Shown here piece by piece: positions 16,889 to 24,907 of a DNA stretch of 64,000 nucleotides (positions within the stretch are counted from its first letter, which is position 1; every line of letters starts with the position of its first letter). The notes beneath the pieces were generated by a model. It did no database searches and had not been told where the DNA came from. It was given only the letters and a program-made list of their open reading frames with translations. The stretch is from Halonotius sp046719765. GTDB taxonomy: Archaea > Halobacteriota > Halobacteria > Halobacteriales > Haloferacaceae. The stretch covers positions 39,740 to 103,739 of the forward strand of contig NZ_JABEBY010000014.1 in NCBI RefSeq assembly GCF_046719765.1. The letters run 5' to 3'. Position numbers and translations under genes: made by a program.

Positions 16889-19800
16889 CTACCAGTACTG
16901 TTCGAGGCCGGTCTGCGTTTGCCCGGTTTTGATCTCGTCCCACGACATATCGAGGGCTTCGATCACCCGGGAGATCGGCCCCTTGAGCGTCTTCTCCAAC
17001 ATCTTTTCGCGGTCGATCTCGAATTCGTCGGGGAGTTGGTCGGCGTACTCGAAACAGATCACATCGGGGTCGCGTTTGAACTCCCCATAGAGCGGATCCT
17101 GGCGGGGATCGAGACCCTTCTCGTCTTCCATCCGCCGGAAAAACGAGGAGTGAACGTCCTCAAGATAGAGGCGCTTGGGTTTCGAACCGCGGTCGAAGTT
17201 TGTGCCGAGCAGGAGATTGGCGTACTGCGCCCCGCGCACCTGTGCGGTCGGCGTCTCGTAGGCGTCGAGTCGCTTCCCGATCCCGCCGGGGATGCCGATC
17301 TCCTCGACGCTCCGCTCGCCGTCAAGGAACTCCTCGATAACAGTGGTGAGGTACTCTCTGACCTCCTCGCGGTCGGCCTCCAGATCATCGCCGGTGACGA
17401 TGGTTTCGATGACCTCCTTCTGAACCTGTTTGGTAATCGGTGCGATATCGGAGCGTTTGTACTCGAAGCCGGTGATGTCGATGTCGTCGACATCCTTGCC
17501 CTCCTTCCAGATGATGTGGCCGGCGTACCGCTTCTTGCGGCCGGCCTGGAAAAATCGCCGGTAGAGCTTTTCGAACTCGATCTGGAAACGATGCTCGGCG
17601 GCGTTGAGTTCGTCACTGGCGAAGTCATCGTAGCGGCTGTTGATGTGCTCCTCGATCTCGAAGGATTGCTCGATTGCTTCGGCCTTGTCGACCTCGCTGT
17701 CGAGTTCGAGCATGACGCTGTCGGTGTTGTGGAGGACGACACCGCCGACACCGTCAACGAAATTCTCGTTGTCAGCAACGCTCAGGTCGTAGACGTAACC
17801 GTCGTGATCGACCTCGGTGAGTACCGGATCGCGGCCGCCGCGGTAAGAGTCGCAGGTGCGGATCGTGTAGCTATCTTTCGCATCCCGGTATTTCAGCGAG
17901 TGTTTTTGTTCCCGTTGCGTGAGCAACATCGAGAGCCCGGCGGCGAGTTCGCGGCTCGTCGTCTCGAAGGCAAAATGTCGCTCGCTGTAGGCGTCGGTAT
18001 ACCGCGGGAACTCGCGGGAGCCGTCGCCCTCGATGAGTGTGTTGATGAAGAGATCCTGTGCGTCAGCCGGGAGATTGAATACGAAGCCCGGAACCCGCTT
18101 GCCGCGTGAGGTCTGGCCGGCGAACTCGCGGAAGAAGACGGCAGCCAACTCGCTCATCAGCTGGAGTTTGTACGTTGCGTCGTCGTAGGTGACGGTCTGG
18201 GAACCCTCGCAGGTCTCGTACTCGACGGTACGCGCTCCGGAGCTATCAGAGGCGATCACGCTCGCCGTCGTGTTCTCGAACAGCCGGTAGTAGTCCGACC
18301 GGAGCCCCTCAAGCCACGCCTCACGAGATTCACAAATGCTTGCACCGAACCGCGACTCGGTCGTTTCGATCGTCGAGGCACTGCCCTCGGTGATGTAGGC
18401 TGCCAGCAATCTGAGCAGGGCAGCCCCGTCCTCGGAGTCGATGTCGATGTAGCGCTGTACTTTGACTGGTTTCGAGAGTTCGTTGTGGTGGTCGTGGCCG
18501 AACCAGACCCACTCCTCGTTGGCGTGGACGCGCTTGGTTTTCGTCGCTGCATCCTCGCTGCCGACGCTGCGGCCGTCCTCGTACTCGCGGGTGTAGCCGT
18601 CCAGTACCTCGTAGACATCGATCGTCTCGACGGTGTCGACTGCTGGCATCCCTGGAATCCGGAGCGGTTCGTCGACATCATCCGGTGTTGTCTCAACGAA
18701 CTCACCGTTGTCGTCGACCACGTACGAGTGATCCCGCGTCGTCGTCGACTCGCCGAACTTGTGCTGGAGGTTGATAATCGGTTTGTCGACCTCGTGGCGG
18801 ATCGCCTGCTGGATCGGTTGCCATTCGGGCTCACCGTCGGCCGCCAGCGACAGCGCCTCCCAGCCGTCGAGTCGACGGCGATCCTTGCCGCCAGAAGCCG
18901 AGCCGACCGCACCGCCGTCGGCGGTGATGACGACCGTGTCGCCGGTGCTCGCTGTTGCGCGCTCGAATAGGTCTTGGATCGGGAGTACGCGAACGATCCC
19001 GTCGGGATCGCGGACGACGACAGGACGGTCGCCGGTGACGCTATCGCCGTATGCCACCTCGTAATCGAGTTCGCTGGCGACGGTTTCGGTGAAATCGATG
19101 ACTTCGCGGCCGGTCGCCGTCACGGCTGCCGCGCCCTCCTTGTCGTAGAGCCGGAACCGATCCCACCCCGTGACGCCGTACAGCGACTGTCCGACGAACT
19201 GGAATTTCCCGTTGCGACCCGCCAGCAGCGTGTGGTTGTCGGCAACGGTCACACAGTAGACGCCGTCATCGGCCGTGCTCCGTGAGCCGCTTCGGTGCAT
19301 GCGGAACGAGTTTTTCGACTCCTCGGTGACGTAGATCCGCCACGTGCCGCTGTCGGCGTTGTAGCTGGCCGTGATCCCGAGATGCGTACAGAGCCGGAGC
19401 ACGTCGTCTCTGAGTTCCTCGCTCGACGTGCTGTATCGCCACGAGTTGGGCTGGCGGTCGCCGTCACCGTCGATCAGTACCGACAGGAACCGCTCTTTCT
19501 GGTCGGTGCTCGCCTCAAAGACGAGTTCCGGAATCCGTTTCGAGAAGCTGTCGTCGCCACACAGGTCTTCGAGCAGGTCGCCGAGCAGCTTCGAAGTGAA
19601 CTGGTAGGAGCGGTCGTCAACGTAGTAGTCGAGGCCCATCCGGTCGAGCAAGTCGCCAATAGCGGCGTGGTGATCGGCCTCAGCGGAACCACCGTCGGCG
19701 ATGGCTTCCTGGGCGATCTGCACGGTCGTCGCCGAGCCCCGGTAGTTGTCGCCGAACGCCTTCGCGTCAGATGTGTAGACGTTGCCTTCGGTGATATACC

Positions 19801-22800
19801 ACGCGAGGAACGCGAGGAAGTCGTCGCCGTCGTAGGTACGCGGGATCCATTTCCGGCCCGATTCGATGTGAATGAAACTCCGCTCGCAGACGGATTCGAT
19901 ATACTCGCGGTTGGCTTCGAACTCCTCGGGCGTGAAGACGTAGCCGACCTGGTCGACATCGGCCTTCGGCACGCGTCGCGGCTGGAAGCCGAGTTCGGCA
20001 GTAAACGTGTGACCATGCACCGAGGGTCGAACCCAGACCTCGTAATCGTCGACGAACTCGGTGAGGTCGACCGTTTCGAGGCGGTCGCCGCCGTCGTACG
20101 TCCAGTCGTGCGGGAGTTCGTAGTTGCAGTAATCCTCCAGGTCGCCGGCCTCGACAAAACTGTATCCGTCTTCGGTGATCCCGTTGCGGTCGTTTTTCCG
20201 GACGAGCATCCGGTGGTTCGGCGTCACGCTGAAATCGATCTTGCTCGTCTCGATGTCGACGAGTTCGTCGCGGTAGTCCGGATACGCGTGGGTTTCGGTG
20301 ACCGGCTTGAGTTCGAGTTCCTGGGTCTCCGGATCGAGCGAGTAGACCTGATCGCCGACCGCAAGTTCCGTGATGTCGCGCACGCCCGTCGGCGTCAGCA
20401 CCTCCGTATCCGGCGTAAAGCAGTTCATGATGACCTTCACCGCCGCCTGCTGGGTGTCGTAAATTTCGTAGGCCGAACTGTCCGGGTCGTGCTGGTTCCG
20501 CAGTTCCTTCTTTTCTTCTCGCTCCGTCAGGAGTTCGTCGACCATCTCGCGCATGATCCCGTCCGGCTCCTTGCGGAACTGCGTCCCGTTGGGCGCGCGG
20601 TAGGTGTCGTCCTCGTAGTCGTCGTCGACCTTGGTCTCGGGGCCCGCGTTAATCGTTACCATGCACATTGGGTAGAGACTCTTTAAGTCCAGTACGCTGA
20701 TATTTTCACGAACACCCGTAATCGGATCGAAGACGGCTCCGCCCTCAAAATCCTCGGACTCTTGTTGACCTTTTGTCGGCAATGCGAACTTTCCGTACGC
20801 CTTGTGTAGCACGTACTGGTCGACGGCGTCACCGGGCGTCGGTGCGTCTTCGAGTTTACAGCCGACGAACTTGCGCACCTCGTCCCAGAAGTCGATCAAC
20901 CCCTGCTTGCGGTCGATCTCGACACAGAGTTCCACATCCCGGAGGTTGTATTCGAGCAGCTGTGTCGGGTCGTCCTCCCACAGATCGCCGATGTCGCCGG
21001 CGTAGCGTTCCTTGCCGACGCCGAGTTCGAGTTCGCCGACGGCGTCAAGGCGGTAGGAGTCGAGTTCGGTGAACTGGGTGCGCTTGTAGCCGTACAGCAG
21101 GTCGAAGACGACCCGGCCCTTGATGTCGGGCCCACCCCAGCCGGAGCGCCAGACCTCGTCAATGCGAGAGAGGCGGTCGACCGAGAGATCGTACTGACTC
21201 GCCGGATCAATCTCTTCCATCCGGTCGAGGAAGTACGGGACATCGAAATCCTCACAGTTATGAACAAGACAATCATCCGCGAAGAAATTGTGCGTGGTCG
21301 TCTCGATGTCGTAGGTCGTCTCTGTCCCGACACGCTCCACATCCTCAACTTTTACAAACACGTACTCCTGCCACTCGTCGAGGGTCGTTTCGTGTCGTTT
21401 GAGGCTGATCCCTCGGCGGTGTTTGTCTCGGCCGATCCGTCGTTCGTCGGTTCCGACGTCGGCCTCAAAGAGCGCGTACGGGATATTCTCGCTTCGGCCG
21501 CTCTTTCCGCCGTCCAGTGCTTTCAGCGCGTCTCGCTTTTCGGAGTGAGAGAGATGCGGGAGAACCCGGTCTCTGAGCCGCTGGATCTCACGCTCCGCGT
21601 CCGGTACTCGAACCACGTTCTCGCGCTGCTCTGCGTAGATGCCGAGTCGGCGGAATAACTTCAGGTACCATCGTCCGATAGACCGATTTTCGGCCGCAAC
21701 GGTCACCGAAGACGAGACGTGGCCGTCTCCGTCGATAACGCCCGCCAAGAACCGTTCTATATACGACTCCGGAAGTTCGAAAACCGTCGAGAGATCGACG
21801 TCTCCCTCGTTTTTGTCGCCCAACGGAATCCCGAGCCCGTTGAACGCGTACATCCGGGTGTAGTCTAGTACGTTCTGCTTGTAGCAGCCCTTTCCGTCGG
21901 GTTCGAGATGCGTCTCACCGGGGAACTGTTGGTGTAACTCCTCACGCGTGTTGTAGAAACGGATGCCGTCATCGGACGACATCGTCCCGTCCGTGAGAAC
22001 GAGCCCTGCGAGATACAGCTCGTGGTCGGTGAGCTCTCTGTCGAGGTCGTTCCGCGTGCGGCGGTACTCCCGCCCGCCATCAGGAAGCGCAACATCGTAC
22101 CGGTCAGCCGCGAGTTGACAGCGCTCTGGAGTCCATATATCCGTATCTGGGTGGTATAACGTTCCCGTAGCGAGGCCGAACTCCGATGCGAGTTCCGAGA
22201 CCGCACCGGACGGGAGTTTGGATTTGAACGATCTGATCGGCTCTGTACTTCCGAACCGCTGGCATTCAACCGGGACGAGATCACTGAGGGTCGGAACACG
22301 CTCCGAGTCGACGTTCAATTGTCGCGGCTTGAGGAGATAGTCCCCAACTTCGATCTCTCCCCCCTCCTTCCAGTCGACGTGATCATCGTCACCAACCATC
22401 ACACGATGATCCGCCGAACTGCGGAGATCAGTTCCGTCTGCAAGCCTGTATCTGAGAATCTCCTTCTCGCTTTCCCATTTGTTCGTGACCTCCGCGGTCG
22501 TTGTCCGCTGGTCGTCGCCCCCCAGCACCTCGTCGCCGACAGAGACGTCCTCGATCCGTTCTTCGGTTCCGTCCGCTTTGAGAATTTGACTATCCGCCGG
22601 TAGACAGTTCCACCCGGTGAAGAGATCTGGATCGGTGTCGTCGATGTAGTCGATAAAGGCATCCAGCATCGCCGCCTCGCTGTCGAAGGTGCGAACCTCG
22701 ACTGCGAGATGGTCGGCGTAGGGGTCGTAGTTCGGCAGGTCGTTGGGTATCTCACCGTCCCCGTCGGGGGCCTCGTAGAGCCACGCGATGTACTGGTCGT

Positions 22801-23560
22801 CGAAGGAGTCGTAGCTGGTCAGACAGACGATCGGCTCCTCGCCGTCTTCCGGAAAGCCGCGGCGGTCGTCGACCTCGATATCGAAGATGTTGACCCGGAG
22901 ATCGCTGTCGACATCGGCGGCGACGACCTCGGTGTGTGGGACTTGGATCGTGTTCGGTTCGTCGTCGCTGTCGTCGTCGCCACTGTCACCGAGTCGCCGC
23001 TCGGAGACTTCGATCCCGCTGTTGATCCCCTTGTCGATCAGAAACCGGTTGGGAAACAGGATGTCGGCCTCGTAGTGGTCGAACTCGTCGCGGATCTCGC
23101 CCACGTCCCGCGGCGTGCGACCGATAACCTTGGTCAGCTTCTCGCCGCGAATACTCTCGAAGGGCTCGCCGTCAGGGTCGGTCTCGCGGCTGTCGACGAC
23201 GACATCATACTCCTCTTCGGGCGGCGTGTCCAGCGAGTCGGTTGGGACGTAGAAGTAGGGTTCGAAGCCGAGGACGCGGACGTGTTCGTGGGTGCCGTCG
23301 GCGCGGCGACCGAAGACGTGGATGATCGGGTGTTCCTCGCGGCCGCTGCCCTCGATGGTGTAATCGACCTGTGTGACCATCAGTTCGACCGTGCCAGTCG
23401 AGTCGGGAAACTTCGCGTCGTCGACATCGACGACCTCGCTGATTCGGCCGCCGCCGTTGCCGGCGACGACCGCGGCCGCATCGTCCGCGTCGGTGGCGTC
23501 GGCCGGGTCGGCGGCGTCGGCCTCGGAAGAAGAAAACGTTGAGAGATCCGACTGTGTCAT
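16889..23560 (-). CDS. polB: Replicative DNA polymerase B precursor with three inteins
   Basis: The gene encodes a 2223-residue precursor. Removal of the three inteins leaves exteins of 318, 278, 48 and 278 residues, i.e. a 922-residue family B polymerase. Exo I is FDIEV, Exo III is YNLRDVEL, motif A is DLKSLYP. Motif B (KVIMN/SLYG) and motif C (YGD/TDS) are each split by an intein, and a third intein splits the region before Exo II (TGWN/CEDFD). PolB is a replicative or repair polymerase with proofreading. ATG 23560 is chosen because the acidic N-terminal leader begins there and the preceding 22 codons lie in the promoter. Splicing must be complete for activity. Confidence 0.96.
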   Translation of the reverse strand: MTQSDLSTFSSSEADAADPADATDADDAAAVVAGNGGGRISEVVDVDDAKFPDSTGTVELMVTQVDYTIEGSGREEHPIIHVFGRRADGTHEHVRVLGFEPYFYVPTDSLDTPPEEEYDVVVDSRETDPDGEPFESIRGEKLTKVIGRTPRDVGEIRDEFDHYEADILFPNRFLIDKGINSGIEVSERRLGDSGDDDSDDEPNTIQVPHTEVVAADVDSDLRVNIFDIEVDDRRGFPEDGEEPIVCLTSYDSFDDQYIAWLYEAPDGDGEIPNDLPNYDPYADHLAVEVRTFDSEAAMLDAFIDYIDDTDPDLFTGWNCLPADSQILKADGTEERIEDVSVGDEVLGGDDQRTTTAEVTNKWESEKEILRYRLADGTDLRSSADHRVMVGDDDHVDWKEGGEIEVGDYLLKPRQLNVDSERVPTLSDLVPVECQRFGSTEPIRSFKSKLPSGAVSELASEFGLATGTLYHPDTDIWTPERCQLAADRYDVALPDGGREYRRTRNDLDRELTDHELYLAGLVLTDGTMSSDDGIRFYNTREELHQQFPGETHLEPDGKGCYKQNVLDYTRMYAFNGLGIPLGDKNEGDVDLSTVFELPESYIERFLAGVIDGDGHVSSSVTVAAENRSIGRWYLKLFRRLGIYAEQRENVVRVPDAEREIQRLRDRVLPHLSHSEKRDALKALDGGKSGRSENIPYALFEADVGTDERRIGRDKHRRGISLKRHETTLDEWQEYVFVKVEDVERVGTETTYDIETTTHNFFADDCLVHNCEDFDVPYFLDRMEEIDPASQYDLSVDRLSRIDEVWRSGWGGPDIKGRVVFDLLYGYKRTQFTELDSYRLDAVGELELGVGKERYAGDIGDLWEDDPTQLLEYNLRDVELCVEIDRKQGLIDFWDEVRKFVGCKLEDAPTPGDAVDQYVLHKAYGKFALPTKGQQESEDFEGGAVFDPITGVRENISVLDLKSLYPMCMVTINAGPETKVDDDYEDDTYRAPNGTQFRKEPDGIMREMVDELLTEREEKKELRNQHDPDSSAYEIYDTQQAAVKVIMNCFTPDTEVLTPTGVRDITELAVGDQVYSLDPETQELELKPVTETHAYPDYRDELVDIETSKIDFSVTPNHRMLVRKNDRNGITEDGYSFVEAGDLEDYCNYELPHDWTYDGGDRLETVDLTEFVDDYEVWVRPSVHGHTFTAELGFQPRRVPKADVDQVGYVFTPEEFEANREYIESVCERSFIHIESGRKWIPRTYDGDDFLAFLAWYITEGNVYTSDAKAFGDNYRGSATTVQIAQEAIADGGSAEADHHAAIGDLLDRMGLDYYVDDRSYQFTSKLLGDLLEDLCGDDSFSKRIPELVFEASTDQKERFLSVLIDGDGDRQPNSWRYSTSSEELRDDVLRLCTHLGITASYNADSGTWRIYVTEESKNSFRMHRSGSRSTADDGVYCVTVADNHTLLAGRNGKFQFVGQSLYGVTGWDRFRLYDKEGAAAVTATGREVIDFTETVASELDYEVAYGDSVTGDRPVVVRDPDGIVRVLPIQDLFERATASTGDTVVITADGGAVGSASGGKDRRRLDGWEALSLAADGEPEWQPIQQAIRHEVDKPIINLQHKFGESTTTRDHSYVVDDNGEFVETTPDDVDEPLRIPGMPAVDTVETIDVYEVLDGYTREYEDGRSVGSEDAATKTKRVHANEEWVWFGHDHHNELSKPVKVQRYIDIDSEDGAALLRLLAAYITEGSASTIETTESRFGASICESREAWLEGLRSDYYRLFENTTASVIASDSSGARTVEYETCEGSQTVTYDDATYKLQLMSELAAVFFREFAGQTSRGKRVPGFVFNLPADAQDLFINTLIEGDGSREFPRYTDAYSERHFAFETTSRELAAGLSMLLTQREQKHSLKYRDAKDSYTIRTCDSYRGGRDPVLTEVDHDGYVYDLSVADNENFVDGVGGVVLHNTDSVMLELDSEVDKAEAIEQSFEIEEHINSRYDDFASDELNAAEHRFQIEFEKLYRRFFQAGRKKRYAGHIIWKEGKDVDDIDITGFEYKRSDIAPITKQVQKEVIETIVTGDDLEADREEVREYLTTVIEEFLDGERSVEEIGIPGGIGKRLDAYETPTAQVRGAQYANLLLGTNFDRGSKPKRLYLEDVHSSFFRRMEDEKGLDPRQDPLYGEFKRDPDVICFEYADQLPDEFEIDREKMLEKTLKGPISRVIEALDMSWDEIKTGQTQTGLEQYW
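17726..19042 (-). other. PolB intein 3 (motif C YGDTDS site)
   Basis: The intein has 439 residues, begins with Ser (SVTGDRPVVVRDPDG) and ends VVLHN, inserted at YGD/TDS in the polymerase active site. Block B is TTTRDHSYVV. Endonuclease motifs are LLAAYITEGSA and INTLIEGDGS, with Glu replacing an active-site Asp in each, as in many archaeal polymerase inteins. The following extein residue is Thr, which serves as the splicing nucleophile. Only 48 extein residues separate it from intein 2. Confidence 0.93.
19187..20422 (-). other. PolB intein 2 (motif B site), C-terminal Gln
   Basis: The intein has 412 residues, from CFTPDTEVLTPTGVRDITELAVGD to GKFQFVGQ, inserted at KVIMN/SLYG. The N-terminal block B is DFSVTPNHRMLV. 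Endonuclease motifs FLAWYITEGNV and LSVLIDGDGD are present. The last residue is Gln (codon CAG on the minus strand at 19187-19189) rather than Asn, and the residue before is Gly rather than His. Inteins ending in Gln are a known minority and some splice, but the chemistry is slower or altered. Confidence 0.92.
21257..22606 (-). other. PolB intein 1 (exonuclease-domain site)
   Basis: The intein has 450 residues, from Cys (CLPADSQILKADGTEERIEDVSVGDEVLGG) to FFADDCLVHN, followed by extein Cys. Block A, block B (RSSADHRVM) and the C-terminal HN are present. Two LAGLIDADG-type motifs (YLAGLVLTDGTM and FLAGVIDGDGHV) identify a homing endonuclease of the DOD class. It sits at TGWN/CEDFDVPYF, in the exonuclease domain. 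Its central part has lower GC than the exteins, suggesting a younger insertion. Confidence 0.93.
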
Positions 23561-23693
23561 AGCATCCCCTTGCGTCGTTTGGATAAAAAGACCCGGTGTT
23601 CGATCGATCGCCCGCCCAGCGACCACACAGCGGGCGGCAATCCTCGGTGTGACGACAAACTATTTACCATGTCACTAACTACCAAAGGACAGC

Positions 23694-23867
23694 ATGTCTA
23701 CCCACGCGGACAACCACCAAGCGGATAGCGCGGTAGCGACCGAGCCGGCCGGCGTCGAAACCGTCGAATCCTATGAGGTCGACGGCGGGGTTGTGCTGTT
23801 CGACGCGGAAAACCCACTGGCGTGGGTTGAAACGACCGAGGCGGTCTCGGTGCAGGAAGCGGTGTAG
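23694..23867 (+). CDS. Small conserved haloarchaeal protein of unknown function
   Basis: The frame encodes 57 residues ending in VETVESYEVDGGVVLFDAENPLAWVETTEAV. The pattern of short acidic N-terminus plus SYEVDGGVV-DAENPLAW resembles a haloarchaea-only family of unknown function (possibly the one catalogued as DUF7331). A TATA-like ctatttacc lies about 30 bases before the ATG, fitting a leaderless transcript. It diverges from polB and precedes two further small genes on the plus strand. Confidence 0.7.
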   Translation: MSTHADNHQADSAVATEPAGVETVESYEVDGGVVLFDAENPLAWVETTEAVSVQEAV

Positions 23868-23909
23868 CCCGACAGGAATCCTTTTGCTGGCAGCCATTCG
23901 ACAGCGAGT

Positions 23910-24422
23910 GTGTCCTCGGAGTCACCCGACGAGCAGGCCGAGACGGTCGATCCAGCCGACAGCAGGTCGGCTGTCGACGATGCGGCGGGTGACACAGCGG
24001 CGAGTGCGACCGACGAGACCGACGACGACCGCTCGTACGAACAGCGCGTGCTGGATGAGTTGGTACCGGAGATCAGCGTCGGCGACGAGCCAGCCGACAC
24101 CGCCACCGATCCTGACGACGGCGGCATCCGAAACCGGATCGATGGGGAGCCAGCGGCCGAAACGCCGACCGGCGAGGGTGACAGCGGGCTCGCCGACGCG
24201 CTTGAGGAACTCGACGAGGAGCTCCAGCAGGCGTTTATCCGGGTCGTCGTCGGGATCAAAGCCGGCGTGTTGCTGATCAGCGCGGGCGTGCTGGCGATCG
24301 GGTTTCAGGGGTTGACAACGATCGGCGGCGTGCTCATCGCGGCCGGAGGGCTCGCTTTCGCCCATGCCGGCTACCGATACTGGAGCTACGAACACACGGG
24401 CGGCAAGAGCCACAACGGCTAA
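23910..24422 (+). CDS. Acidic protein with two C-terminal membrane helices, unknown function
   Basis: The 170-residue product begins at a GTG. Residues 1-105 are highly acidic and probably disordered, with DRSYEQRVLDELVPEI as the one ordered-looking motif. Residues ~110-155 form two hydrophobic helices (VVVGIKAGVLLISAGVLAIGF and GGVLIAAGGLAFAHAGYRYW) ending in a basic-aromatic segment. It is probably a cytoplasmic-facing membrane-anchored protein. Function unknown; conserved position next to rad50 is the only context. Confidence 0.75.
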   Translation: MSSESPDEQAETVDPADSRSAVDDAAGDTAASATDETDDDRSYEQRVLDELVPEISVGDEPADTATDPDDGGIRNRIDGEPAAETPTGEGDSGLADALEELDEELQQAFIRVVVGIKAGVLLISAGVLAIGFQGLTTIGGVLIAAGGLAFAHAGYRYWSYEHTGGKSHNG

Positions 24423-24448
24423 TTTCGTCCGGCGACTCGGAACAACAA

Positions 24449-24907
24449 ATGCGAACCGTCCGCGACAGCGAAGGCGACCGGTATCTGTTGGTTAAACAAT
24501 CCGGCGACAGCAGCCTGGTGCGCGATCCCGACTCGGGTGCCGAACGCTACATCGCCAACAGCGATCTCGATGTCGTCGCCGAGGAGTCCCCGTTGTCGAC
24601 CGCCGCAGCCGGCATCGACCCCGCCGTCCGGCGACTGCTGACAGCGACCTACGACGACCAATCGCTCGGCTTGCTCGTCGAGTTGGTCGACCGCGGCCCG
24701 CTATCGACGGTCGCGGTGCTCGATAGCTACGACCTCTGTGAGAGCGATCTCCACGGGCTGCTCGCGGAGTTTCGCGCGGCCGGACTCGTGATCGAGGCCG
24801 ACAGCGGCGGCCAGCGCGGCTACGATGCGGCCGAACTCGCCGAGCGAGCGGTCGAGCAACTGCGGGACAGCAGCTCGGCCGGCGAGACAGCGTCGCCACC
24901 GGAGTAG
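24449..24907 (+). CDS. Conserved haloarchaeal protein with winged-helix-like C-terminus
   Basis: The 152-residue protein starts with a small beta region (MRTVRDSEGDRYLLVKQSGDSSLVRDPDSG) and continues with a predicted helix-turn-helix (LGLLVELVDRGPLSTVAVLDSYDLCESDLHGLLAEFRAAGLV). That segment resembles winged-helix regulators. Its stop abuts the convergent rad50 stop directly. The target is unknown. Confidence 0.75.
   Translation: MRTVRDSEGDRYLLVKQSGDSSLVRDPDSGAERYIANSDLDVVAEESPLSTAAAGIDPAVRRLLTATYDDQSLGLLVELVDRGPLSTVAVLDSYDLCESDLHGLLAEFRAAGLVIEADSGGQRGYDAAELAERAVEQLRDSSSAGETASPPE

Noticed and set aside
16889..23560. Possible frameshifted or fused genes in polB
   Set aside because: The reading frame is continuous and the extra segments have exact intein ends (Cys or Ser start; HN or GQ end; Cys, Ser or Thr next). 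They rejoin conserved polymerase motifs perfectly.
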